A stretch of 64,000 nt of DNA from Larus michahellis (Eukaryota; Chordata; Aves; Charadriiformes; Laridae). The translations under genes and the position numbers were made by a program. The stretch lies in the NCBI RefSeq assembly GCF_964199755.1, contig NC_133896.1:92550215-92614214 (forward strand), read 5' to 3'. The notes under the pieces were generated by a model, which saw only the letters and a program-made list of their open reading frames with translations, did not search any database and was not told where the DNA came from. Position 1 is the stretch's first letter. Every line of letters begins with the position of its first letter. Of this stretch, positions 39,601 through 49,000 are shown one piece after another.

Positions 39601-41281
39601 TTTATCACTGAATCCCACATAGCTTTTTTTTCTTCATCATTTTGCCTCAAACCAATGTCTGACTTACTGATTTATAATAACATTATAATATTTATGTTTA
39701 GTAGATGCTGAAAGCTTTCTCCTTGGTAATTACATACTGGAAAAGAGCTTGGTTTTAAATTATTTACAACTGAAAAATTGTCTTAACATTTCCTTATCAC
39801 ATTATCTCAATTTTCTTTACAACTTTTTGAAGGTAAGTTTATATTCCATTTGCCTCTTCAGCATCCCCCTCTTCACCACGTTAGTTAAAGACAACTCTGC
39901 CTGCTCCAATTAGTCTCCAGCGGAGAACAGTTCTAGTTAGTCAGACAGAGGCGAAGCCGTCTGTGCATCCCTCCCACCACCAGGGTTGTCACCTGACGCT
40001 CCACTCAAAGCACGTCTTCAGTCCCACATTAGTGGAGCAGCCACAGGCTCCTTTTCCTCAGGACTGGAAAATCTCAAAAAATATCACTTGGCTTTTTTCC
40101 AGCTTCTTCCCTGATGTCTCCTACAATTCAAGAAGCTTCATGTGATTTTTGCCTACTTATGTTCTCAAAAATGGACGACACATTTTTGCTGAAACATAAT
40201 GCTGAATAAAAATGTCAGACAAAGATGAACATTGCACATAGAAGTTTTCAGTTCAAATTATAAACAATATCTATAGTGATGATGCAAGAGATGAAAAAAT
40301 TATATGCACAATTTCTGGGTTCAAGTTAAAGTTCCTACTAAGAGTGCAAAGTAGATCTTTTACAATTTGTCTTATAGTAGAGTCTGGGGAACTAAATGAA
40401 GATTAGGCTCCAATGTATTAAGCACTGTACATACACAGTTTTAAAATTTAAAAATTGTTATCAACCAATGCATCAAAGTGAAAACAGTTATGTAAAATTA
40501 CAGTGGTTTTAGCTAAGAAAATTACTTCAGGATTTTAGAGTTAGAAACATTCTGTGGTAATATCCTCAGTGATGGGGTTTGGACTAACCTTGATGAGTAC
40601 TGAGTTGACACTGCAAATAATCATCCGTACACTACATAGTGCCACTGGTAACACACCTACAACTGCACTTTCTTTCCCAATTGCTGGTTTGTTTCCCCAA
40701 ATCCTGCAGTAACAGATTCCCACAGTCACTGCCCCAGATGTTTCCAGCTCTGCAGAGAAGACACGGCTAACATCACCTGATCAAGGTGACAAGCATTTTG
40801 TGGTTCCCCATCTTGGGAATTGAACTGGGTAGAAACCTGGCACCCTTCTCAAAAGAGCCAGCAAGAAGGGTTGAGGTGCAACATCTTTAAGAGCATGTTA
40901 AACCTCATTTATAAATTCAGTGTTACTTATTTTTTTGGCTCTGTTATATAGGGAACCAGGAGCAGCATGGGCACGAAGAACGGATTTGGGGATGCACAAT
41001 GCCAGGGGTGAAAGACAGAGAGCTGCTTTCACCTTGGCATTCAGGACAAAGCAGGGCAGAGAGAACTTTCCAGGGTTTTCCATGGGGATTCACTTTATTT
41101 TGATGTGTGAAGAGAAGGTGGGCAGAGGCAGGTATCTTCAAGCAGGGGCCCAGGGTGTGGACTTCCCAGTGAAAAAGCTGGTGCGGGCACAAGTCAGGTG
41201 GCCTGAGGTGAGCAGGGTTATACAGGAGGTTATACAGGGGCAGGGCGGACACACTGCTGAGAAGACCAGTTTCAAGGGCAA
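39601..41281. other. Gene-free flank of the promoter region
   Basis: No exon was recognised. The 40940-41281 part is G-rich on + and has overlapping frames on both strands (128 codons on +, 102 on -), none with a recognisable domain. A short tandem (gttatacagg twice) lies near 41218-41238. In other vertebrates this side of NDUFAF2 carries ERCC8 on the opposite strand, and I could not see its exons here. Confidence 0.4.
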
Positions 41282-41303
41282 CCTGCCCATGAGGCAGGAT
41301 CCA
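41282..41303 (+). repeat. Left 22-bp flanking repeat (candidate target-site duplication)
   Basis: The sequence beginning cctgcccatgaggcagga recurs at 42390-42411 with one mismatch in 22 bases. It lies immediately left of a CR1 tail and pairs with the repeat right of duplication copy 1. It is itself near-palindromic (cctgcc/ggcagg around catga). Confidence 0.75.
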
Positions 41304-41434
41304 TGAAAGGTATTTAAGAAACGTCTAGATGTGGCACTTCAGGGCATGCTCTAGTGACAGAGACTGTAGGTTGTTTGGTTGGACTCGATGATCTTAAGGG
41401 TCCTTTCCAACAATGAAGATTCTGTGATTCTGTG
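41304..41434 (+). mobile_element. CR1 LINE 3' terminal fragment
   Basis: About 130 bp matching the CR1 3' UTR layout: a 'ggtatttaagaaacg.ctagatgtggcactt' segment, then 'ggttggactcgatgatcttaagggtcctttccaac', ending in the octamer-type tail attctgtgattctgtg. It belongs to a different CR1 subfamily from the copy at 11455-12276. It is joined directly to the 0.93-kb duplicated sequence on its right. Confidence 0.88.
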
Positions 41435-41444
41435 AAAGAGATCT

Positions 41445-42381
41445 TAATTTATGCTGCTCCTGTTGCCAGACTTCAGAGTCGTTCAACTATTAGGGCAGGC
41501 AGCTTGGAACAGATCGTGTATTTACAGTGTGCTCATGAGAAATATTCACGTTTCAAGCTGGAAATGTGTCTGTCTTCAAGCTTGAGCAGTATAATATATC
41601 TACTGGCACCCTTACAGTTTTCACGTTTAAGTAAGTGTTTGATAATGCAGCCATGGTTATTAGAAGATGCAATTTCTGTGGTTTCAGCTTTCTTTCACTG
41701 GCGTGCACAGTTCATCATTATGCTGGATTTATCATGCCCTGGAAAAGTTCCTCTATACTTCTTGTTGCACGTATTTCTTGTACACAACTAGAATATGTTG
41801 GCATAACATATGCAGTTAAGAAGAAAGTAACATTTTGCTGGAGAGATTAATTATATTCTGGGTATCTTGACTTTTAAGAGCTTATTTTCAAACTCCTTGA
41901 TTTACTGTTCTTCAGTGGTCTCTAAGCCAGGGTTATGGAAAGCCATTTCATCAAGTGTGTTTCCTTGGTAAGACAGCCTTAAAAACGGCAACTAACAGGT
42001 GCTCCAGGGAATTACTGATAAAATTCTGAGAAATCCAACTATGGCATAACCTGTCTGTAGGAAAATTTAATCTAAGGTGAGTCAGTCAGCCCTTGGTGTA
42101 TGACCTGATCAAAAATGACTCGGGCTTAGTCCTGTCAGCAAAGCTCTCAAAGTTGTTGCTATTAACGTTAAGTGTTCAGTTTTATCTTTCTTAAATCTTA
42201 CTAAATGAGGCCTAACGCTGTGTCGGTCAGTGAATTTGGTGGGTTAGCTGTTCCATCAGTATCTTCAACTCATAATCTCTCTGTGGTCTCACTGTTGCAA
42301 AGCCAAATCATTTAAGATCAGAAGCGGCCAGAGGTCGAATCCCAGCCTGTGTAGACTTTCTCTTCTTCAATTCAGACCTTC
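41445..42381 (+). repeat. 0.93-kb direct duplication, copy 1 (upstream of promoter)
   Basis: It aligns with 45102-46021 in the same orientation. After the first ~100 bp the two copies differ by only about nine substitutions and two 4-bp indels over roughly 835 bp. The first ~100 bp are much more diverged, with several substitutions and indels, including about 14 extra bases here near 41510. The unit is not a recognised repeat. It lacks TG...CA ends and shows no LTR signals. Its right end stops abruptly at ...ttcagacctt, followed by the right 22-bp flanking repeat. Short shared open frames (for example 41635-41850) reflect the recent duplication, not coding selection. Confidence 0.95.
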
Positions 42382-42389
42382 GTGGACAG

Positions 42390-42411
42390 CCTGCCCATGA
42401 GGCAGGACCCA
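42390..42411 (+). repeat. Right 22-bp flanking repeat (candidate target-site duplication)
   Basis: Near-identical to 41282-41303 (21 of 22). It lies 9 bp beyond the end of duplication copy 1 and immediately before the GC-rich promoter. Together the pair brackets a CR1 tail plus copy 1. Confidence 0.75.
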
Positions 42412-42516
42412 GGCAAAGTACAGAGGAGACGTGCTGCCGTTGGCACCCGGCTTCGCCAACGGCCGTCCCAGCGCCACACCCGCGCGCCCCAACCGCCCCC
42501 TGCGCCGCTCAGCCCC

Positions 42517-42524
42517 CACGTGAC
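42517..42524 (+). promoter_or_regulatory. E-box CACGTGAC
   Basis: A perfect palindromic E-box core CACGTG followed by AC, the form bound by USF and MiT/TFE-family factors. It is about 170 bp upstream of the proposed start codon and inside the CpG island, so placement supports a promoter role. Binding is not shown by sequence alone. Confidence 0.6.
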
Positions 42525-42552
42525 CGCGCCCTCCAGCGGCCCCTCCTGCCGC

Positions 42553-42562
42553 GCGCATGCGC
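42553..42562. promoter_or_regulatory. NRF1-type palindrome, site 1
   Basis: Exact GCGCATGCGC, about 130 bp upstream of the start codon. NRF1 (nuclear respiratory factor 1) binds this palindrome as a homodimer at promoters of many nuclear genes for mitochondrial proteins. Confidence 0.75.
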
Positions 42563-42610
42563 ATTGAGGACGGCGGGCACACACCCCCACAGCCACCACC
42601 CGGCTGCTCA

Positions 42611-42620
42611 GCGCATGCGC
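42611..42620. promoter_or_regulatory. NRF1-type palindrome, site 2
   Basis: Exact GCGCATGCGC, about 70 bp upstream of the start codon and 6 bp before an ETS-type site. This is the best placed of the three for a proximal promoter element. Confidence 0.78.
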
Positions 42621-42625
42621 CGACC

Positions 42626-42632
42626 CTTCCGG
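42626..42632 (-). promoter_or_regulatory. ETS-type site (CCGGAAG on minus strand)
   Basis: The plus strand reads cttccgg, the reverse of the ETS/GABP core CCGGAAG. ETS/GABP (NRF2) sites next to NRF1 sites are common in promoters of mitochondrial respiratory genes. Confidence 0.6.
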
Positions 42633-42689
42633 GCTGCTGCCCTGTTTCCCTCCCCCCCATCCCGCCCCGCACCCCTTCCTGCCTTTGCC

Positions 42690-42743
42690 ATGGCGACACC
42701 GAGTGGCCTGATCCGGGCCCTGCATCGCGGGACCCTCGGCCAG
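42690..42743 (+). CDS. NDUFAF2: First coding exon, probable NDUFAF2 (complex I assembly factor)
   Basis: The ATG has a strong Kozak context (gccATGg) and opens an 18-codon exon, MATPSGLIRALHRGTLGQ, ending at CAG|gtaagc in phase 0. NDUFAF2 (mimitin, B17.2L) is a mitochondrial assembly factor of respiratory complex I, paralogous to NDUFA12. From memory of the family, the human N terminus before the conserved VKEHVG block is also 18 residues. It shares Leu7, Arg9, Ala10, Leu11 and Arg13 with this exon, and a phase-0 junction before VKEHVG would fit. The promoter (NRF1 sites, CpG island) and the long intron that follows agree. Reading past the donor gives a frame (to 42938) with no similarity to the family, which supports splicing. 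Exon 2 was not found, so the gene is partial here. Another short mitochondrial or housekeeping gene remains possible because 18 residues carry little information. Confidence 0.6.
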
Positions 42744-42749
42744 GTAAGC
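42744..42749 (+). other. Splice donor of the first exon
   Basis: CAG|gtaagc is a near-consensus 5' splice site directly after codon 18. It lies inside the CpG island, as is usual for first introns of housekeeping genes. The intron would run at least to the window end, since no convincing in-frame exon 2 was seen. Confidence 0.7.
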
Positions 42750-42866
42750 GGCCTGGGACACTGTCCCCGTCCCGCGGGGACGCGGGTTCTCCTCACGCTC
42801 TCTCCGGTTGGGCCGGCCCAACCGTCAACCCGCCCTCCCCTCCGCCCCGCGCAGCGGACGGGCTCC

Positions 42867-42876
42867 GCGCATGCGC
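42867..42876. promoter_or_regulatory. NRF1-type palindrome, site 3
   Basis: Exact GCGCATGCGC in the proposed first intron, about 120 bp after the splice donor and still inside the CpG island. It may serve an internal promoter or an antisense start. Confidence 0.65.
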
Positions 42877-43180
42877 GGTGGGTCGAGCGCGGCGGCGGGG
42901 CCGGGCCGGGCCGAGCCGGGATGGACCGGGCCCCTTGAGTTGCTGCCGTCCCTCAAGCCGCCGTTCTCTCGGCGTTGTCCCTTCCGCTTTCCAGATGGTT
43001 GTCTCTGGCGCCTCTCGGCCGTAGGGGCTTCTCCTCAGCCGGGGCTTAGGGGCAGGGGAGAGGGGGAGGCCTGAGGCAGCGAGTGAGGTGTGGGGGCGCA
43101 GCGGCTGCTCCTGCCGCGGCCGGTGGGTGTCCTGGTGGTCGTTCAAGTGCTGAGGTGTCCGTGGACGTTATTCAGCCTTG

Positions 43181-45101
43181 TTCTTTTTCCCTAGAGAGTT
43201 ACCTGCCCATTTTAACTGTACCTACAGGCTACAAACTCCTGTCTTCTCAAGCAGGGAAAATAAAACCCATGTGGGTGTCTGAACATTAGTTAGAGGATGT
43301 ATGTCAACCCTCTGCCTTGGTACTTACACAGCTTCGGTGGGCTTGTTAAATTAATGCATTTGGGATTGCTTCTCCCCTCCCCCCCATCTGCCCTCCCAAT
43401 TCTATGACAAAATTGATATAAAGGAGCAATTGATTGTATTTAGGAAGATACCCTAAGCAGTCAGCTGGGTGAAGTAGGAATATATTCAGCGAGCATGTGT
43501 TTGCAGGCAACCTCCCTCATGAAGCTTTCTGTGTTACCAATCTAAATTTTTATGTAGCTTGTTTTTAAAATGGGTGGAAGAATTATTTATTAAAACAGTC
43601 TGATGACAATAATACTAATGTTGCATCATTTTACTGAATGTTTGTTTCCCTTAGCTGCACAATTGGCTTTTTCATGAAAACCATGCTCACATTCATATAT
43701 CATCCAAATCCTGAATGGTATGCTATGTTTCTACAATGGAACATTTTATCCAGGATAAGTGTCAGGATAGATGTGTCTCATGTTGCTTGTGAGGAGAAAT
43801 AGGATAAGTAGAAGATCAAAGATGACTTTCAGCTTCTCAATGTTATCCATGCTATCTGTCACCTTGCAACAACTGAAAACTATCTGTTGCCCTCTACCAC
43901 GGAGTTGTTATTCTGAGAATTTCAAGCTAAAACATACAGTAGTACACAAAAAGTTGGTGTATATAACAGTGAGTTTGGGTAAACTACAAATTGCAGGAAT
44001 TTTGAGTTATTTCAGAACTAGGATTTCTACGGTTGAATTTAAGAAATTAAGGCATATTTCAGTTACTTATCAAGAAAGCTAATAGCATGCAAATGACTTT
44101 GATTCTGCCCTTTCTATTGAGGAGGTAGTGTTGGAGGGAAAGAGGGAAAACCTGTTATCCCTTATGAAACTTTCATAATCAATATTTTACTTAGTATTCT
44201 TAGTATGCTTTCTACTAGGTGTTACTATGGGGCAGAGGTAAGGTTGTTGTGCTTGTTTTTGTTTCAGAATTCATTTGCGTATGAGACTACTGTGAATTTT
44301 AACCATACAGAAGACCTAAAGAGTCTCAACATGGCATACTCGATAACCTTGTTGGGTGCATCCATTCCTTTAGCTGCTTTGATTTCGTTTCACTTGCGTG
44401 TACCTAAATCTTCCTAGGTTTTTAACACTTAGAATTTGAACAGTTACACTGTCCCTGTAATACACTTGCCAGAGCACACTACATACAGATCTTGCAGAGA
44501 TGCCTCAAACCACTCTGTATTTTTAGAACAAGAATGGCAAAGTTCCTTGAAAAATATTGAAAGGGTTTGTATATGCTTATCGTTCCAGCTACATATGGTG
44601 GCTCTCTGATTCGTTCAGTATCCTAGCAGGTACCATCCCCTGCCTTCATTCCTCTAGCAAAGGATTCTAGTTTATCCTGTGTCATATAGAAATCTGCTCT
44701 GACCAAACTTGGCTTTATTAAATCTTGATATTCACTCCAACATGAACAACTTTTCCACCTCTGAGTCACCCGTCAGGTCAAGATTAATCATCAGGTGCTT
44801 TGTCACCTGGTTACTATCACCTGATGTCCTTTAGATGTAACAGCTCTGAGAATGTTTAAAAAAAACAAGAAGCCCAAAGTTAGTGTTGGTTAGGTAACTT
44901 CATACCAGCCGCCTCCAAATAACAGTAGTAATTTATGTTGTTTCTTTGATTTTAAATTTGCAAGTCCAATATGTTGTGGGCTTTTGTCACTTTCCTCTCT
45001 CACTTTAAGTGTCCTTTTATGTCTGACTGAAAAGAATTGCACTGGAATTGAAGTGGTACTTCAGTGCTTCTTCAAAAGAATTGAAGGAAAATCTGGCTTC
45101 C
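43181..45101 (+). other. Proposed first intron, 5' part
   Basis: Ordinary AT-rich sequence. Two spots look weakly exon-like: a cctag-preceded segment at about 43195-43290, and a ttgtttcag-preceded open segment at 44268-44417 ending in a stop. Neither continues the NDUFAF2 reading, and neither has support beyond an acceptor-like sequence. Confidence 0.4.
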
Positions 45102-46021
45102 TAATTTATGCTGTTCCTGTTACCAAACTGGACTTCAGAGTCATTCAGCTATTATGGCATACAGCTTGGAACATGTGTGCTCATGAGAAATATTCACGTT
45201 TCAAGCTGGAAATGTGTCTGACTTCAAGCTTGAGCAGTATAATATGTCTGCTGGCACCCTTACAGTTTTCACGTTTAAGTGTTTGATAATGCAGCCATGG
45301 TTATTAGAAGATGCAATTTCTGTGGTTTCAGCTTTGTTTCACTGGCATGCACAGTTCATCATTATGCTGGATTTATCATGCCCTGGAAAAGTTCCTCTAT
45401 ACTTCTTGTTGCACGTATTTCTTGTACACAACTAGAATATGTTGGCATAACATATGCAGTTAAGAAGAAAGTAACATTTTGCTGGAGAGATTAATTATAT
45501 TCTGGGTATCTTGACTTTTAAGAGCTTATTTTCAAACTCCTTGATTTACTGTTCTTCAGTGGTCTCTAAGCCAGGGTTATGGAAAGCCATTTCATCAAGT
45601 CTGTTTCCTTGGTAAGACAGCCTTAGAAACGGCAACTAACAGGTGCTCCAGGGAATTACTGATAAAATTCTGAGAAATCCAACTATGGCATAACCTGTCT
45701 GTAGGAAAATTTAATCTAAGGTGAGTCAGTCAGCCCTTGGTGTATGACCTGATCAAAAATGACTTGGGCTTAGTCCTGTCAGCAAAGCTCTCAAAGTTGT
45801 TGCTATTAACGTTAAGTGTTCAGTTTTATCTTAAATCTTACTAAATGAGGCCTAACGCTGTGTCGGTCAGTGAATTTGGTGGGTTAGCTGTTCCATCAGT
45901 ATCTTCAACTCATAATCTCTCTGTAGTCTCACTGTTGCAAAGCCAAATCATTTAAGATCAGAAGCGGCCAGAGGTCGAATCCCAGCCTGTGTAGACTTTC
46001 TCTTCTTCAATTCAGACCTTC
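45102..46021 (+). repeat. 0.92-kb direct duplication, copy 2 (proposed intron 1)
   Basis: This is the partner of 41445-42381, same orientation, offset about 3.65 kb. Unlike copy 1 it is not preceded by a CR1 tail and is not flanked by the 22-bp repeat. The surrounding sequence runs on without a visible boundary, so this is more likely the donor. Its left ~85 bp differ clearly from copy 1, while the remainder is about 99% identical by eye. Confidence 0.95.
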
Positions 46022-49000
46022 ATTCCTAACTGTAACAACTGATGATGAAAAAAATCTAAGTGAATGAAGTGAAGATAGGGAGTGTTTGTGCTTAGGTGAT
46101 GAGGCAAGTAAATCTTACCTATCAGCAGTACTACCAATACCAGAGACTAACTGTGGGGCATTTCTGTACTGATGTGAACTCAAGCTCTTGGACAGGGTAT
46201 GTCTTTTTCTCCTCTATTCCCCGTAATGGACTTTTTTTGTTTGGACGTAATTTGTTCAGAGAGAAACCTACTCAGCATTGCACATACCCCCCTTCACACT
46301 CTTTGATCTACATATCTCCTAAACATAGTATGTTTGAGACATACCAGAATGTAGTTTACTACCTTCACTGTTACCCCAGTGAAGTATGAGGACTTGGTTT
46401 TGATTATAGTCACATGCATTACTAGATGGCTTTCCAGGCTCCCAGCTGGAGGCCTACTTTTAGATGTTATTTGCCTTCCTGAAGTCAGGAGTCTTTGGCA
46501 CCGTTTTTCTTTTCTAGTAGCAAAGTAGTTATTGCTATTACAATATAGTAAGAATACTGCAATACCTATATTGCTTTTCTTCCTGAGAGCATCTTTTAAA
46601 GAAAACATGAACCTCTCATTTTGCTGCCTTTTCTCAACCTCAATCCTCCCTCTTTGATAAGTGAGCCATCCCTGCCCTTCACACATGATTTATTACAGTG
46701 GCTATATTGTTTTTGCTAAGCTATACATTTTTGTGTCCTACAGCCTTCCTCTCTTGTCAACTTTCACAGGATTCTCAGGCACCAGGAAAGGGATTCTTTT
46801 TTAGCTTTTTGTGAACTGCATCTTCCAGCTGCAAGGGTTGGTATTTTTTAATGCAAAATATTTTCCTTTCCTCTTTGGTGAAAGAATTTGGTCATTTTTT
46901 TTCCTGGCACTCAAAAGTTGTGTTTGCTGTAACAAGACTCATGGCAGTGACTCTAGCAGGCATTGTTTGGGTCATACAAAGAGAAGATTGGTTTGAGTCC
47001 CACAGCCCCAAGGATGCTGCTTCTGCCTCTTGGTGAGTGCTGCACAAAAACACCTCTGGTGAATGTTTAGTCAGCATTGTTGCAAATATGAGACCGTCAA
47101 ATCCAAGGACAACATGTTGGTAACCTTAGCAGCTCATGTAGGAATGTTCCTGTGTCTTCGCCTGAGTTAATATCTGAAAAAAATGGCACAGGATAGATCC
47201 CTATAGGTAGTTTCTCTAGCTTGCTTTACACTTTATGACCAAAGGTGGTGCTAAAATCAAGACGCCTTTACTGCATCTTCCTTTACTGTGGCAGCCTAAT
47301 GGGTCTCAGGGTCAAAGTTAGACTAATTTGGCATGCTTTACTCTTAAACTCATGTTTGTGGTTGTTTTCCTCTAGTTATCTTTTAGGGAATTGCAAAAGA
47401 TGTTTTTTGTTTACTGAGAATTGATGCTAAGCAGACTACGTCCCAGACTGGAGGTAGGAGACAGGTAGGTTTTGGAGACAGGAATAACATTTGCCCTTTT
47501 TTCATCTTCTGATACTTTGCTAGGCCTCTGTGAACCTCAGTGATTCTGGCCAGTGTTCTCAGTACTTTAAGAAGAGATCTTCAGACTGGTTTGCTATGAT
47601 GAAATTTGATTCATTTTTTGATGAAGTGTTATTCTTTCTGTATTTAGGCCACCTGATCACTCCATTGTTACTGTGCTAGTCATGTTAATGACTGGTCATG
47701 TTTCATATTTTTTTATGAAGATGGCTGTGAAAAAGGCAGTTAGATAAAAATTGAAGGGTTGTTTTGGAGGACACCACTAAAATGCATTTTCCCAGATTGC
47801 AAATTTAATCTTGAGAATTTTTAGCTATAGTTACCATACGGATTCTGGAGAAAGGAAGTAACTGAAATTACCAGGCTCTAATCCTTAAGGATTTCGAAGA
47901 TTATAGTTAAAACTATAGTGGGAGAGAGAGCTCAATTTTTAGTATCATTCAGATGTGTTATGAATGAAATGCAAACAATTTAAAAGCATCCATATTTCTG
48001 TCTTGAATTTGTTGCTGTCGCATAGGGGTCACTTTGTTAACCATTAATGAAATGAGTCCCCAGATGCATGTAACAAGCTGCACACATACAAAGGTTACTG
48101 CAGCAGGTCAGCTTCAGAATGGCTGTCCAGGCAGTCATGTACTGAGATTGATAGATGAGCAGACAGTTTTTTAAGTGCTTGCCTTGGATTTATGATTGTG
48201 ACAGTCCCCAGTGTTGCATCTCTTTCTTCTAGAGAGCACGAAGGTTGGAGGTAGCAAAGTGCTTTTGACTGAGAAAAAAGCTGGAAATGCAAATACCTGT
48301 TTGACAGCAAAGACCCATGCTGTTTCCTAATGTCCAGTATGGGGTTGTTTGACATGTTGTCATCTACAGGACCTTTAGGAAAGATCTAAGTGACTTGAGA
48401 AATGCTTTCCAAATATGAGTAGCCTCTATGTGGATTCATGTGTAGAAATTGGTAACTTTTTTTTTTTAATTTCCTGTTTTCTTATTTTCCTGAATTTTAA
48501 CTTTTTTACTATTGTTGTTGGGCACAGGTACTAAAAGTTACTTAATTATCCATCTTCTCCTGAAATCATCTAGGTTTAGCAACATGTTCCAGCCTTTGGA
48601 TTAAATCTCTAGTATCTCCTATCCAGGTTGGAATGGAATCTTACTTAATCAGTCATTTATTTTTATTTTTATCACTAAATAACTTATGTTTAATCATCTA
48701 GGGAAACAGGCTTATCTGTCAGATAAAGCATTGGAGGTGTTCTCTAAGCCAGAATGAAACCATTAGCATATGTATAATTTTCAGAGCTGAAGGGAAGTTA
48801 GTACGCAGTGAGAATATACATTTCTTGGGTCTTCACTGGGTTCGGGAGAATTCAGATTTCCACACAGAGTTATTAGACTTTCCATTTGTAGAGAGACTTC
48901 TCCTAATCTGCCTTGTTTTATGCCTTGTGTCTAGTGGATTTTGACTGCTGTTGTAGTTGCACAGGAGACAGCCCCCATTGTAGACAGAAATGAAGGATCT

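Larger units (their letters stand above)
42430..43180. promoter_or_regulatory. CpG-island promoter
   Basis: There is an abrupt switch from AT-rich flanks to very GC- and CpG-rich sequence, which ends near 43180. It contains three perfect GCGCATGCGC palindromes, a CACGTGAC E-box, an ETS-type cttccgg, several GC boxes (cccgcccc-type) and no TATA box. This is the architecture of a housekeeping promoter. NRF1-type sites are known to drive nuclear genes for mitochondrial proteins, which fits the first exon inside it. Long ORFs on both strands here are by-products of high GC with few stops. Confidence 0.9.

Noticed and set aside
42325..42352. tRNA-like B box (ggtcgaatccc) in both duplication copies
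   Set aside because: There is no A box at tRNA or SINE spacing and no cloverleaf arms. A lone near-match to a B box is not enough.
42367..43146. Long ORFs on both strands in the GC-rich region (up to 155 codons)
   Set aside because: They come from GC-rich sequence poor in stop codons, overlap each other in several frames, are Arg/Pro/Gly-rich, and match no protein. Only the 18-codon exon with Kozak context and donor is supported.
44268..44417. Candidate downstream exon after ttgtttcag
   Set aside because: It has an acceptor-like start, but the translation does not resemble the NDUFAF2 continuation and it ends in a stop without a donor.
41445..46021. The two 0.93-kb copies as LTRs of an endogenous retrovirus
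   Set aside because: The copies lack TG...CA termini, a primer-binding site and a polypurine tract, the left ends diverge unevenly, and the interior is a CpG-island promoter with a cellular first exon rather than gag-pol-env.
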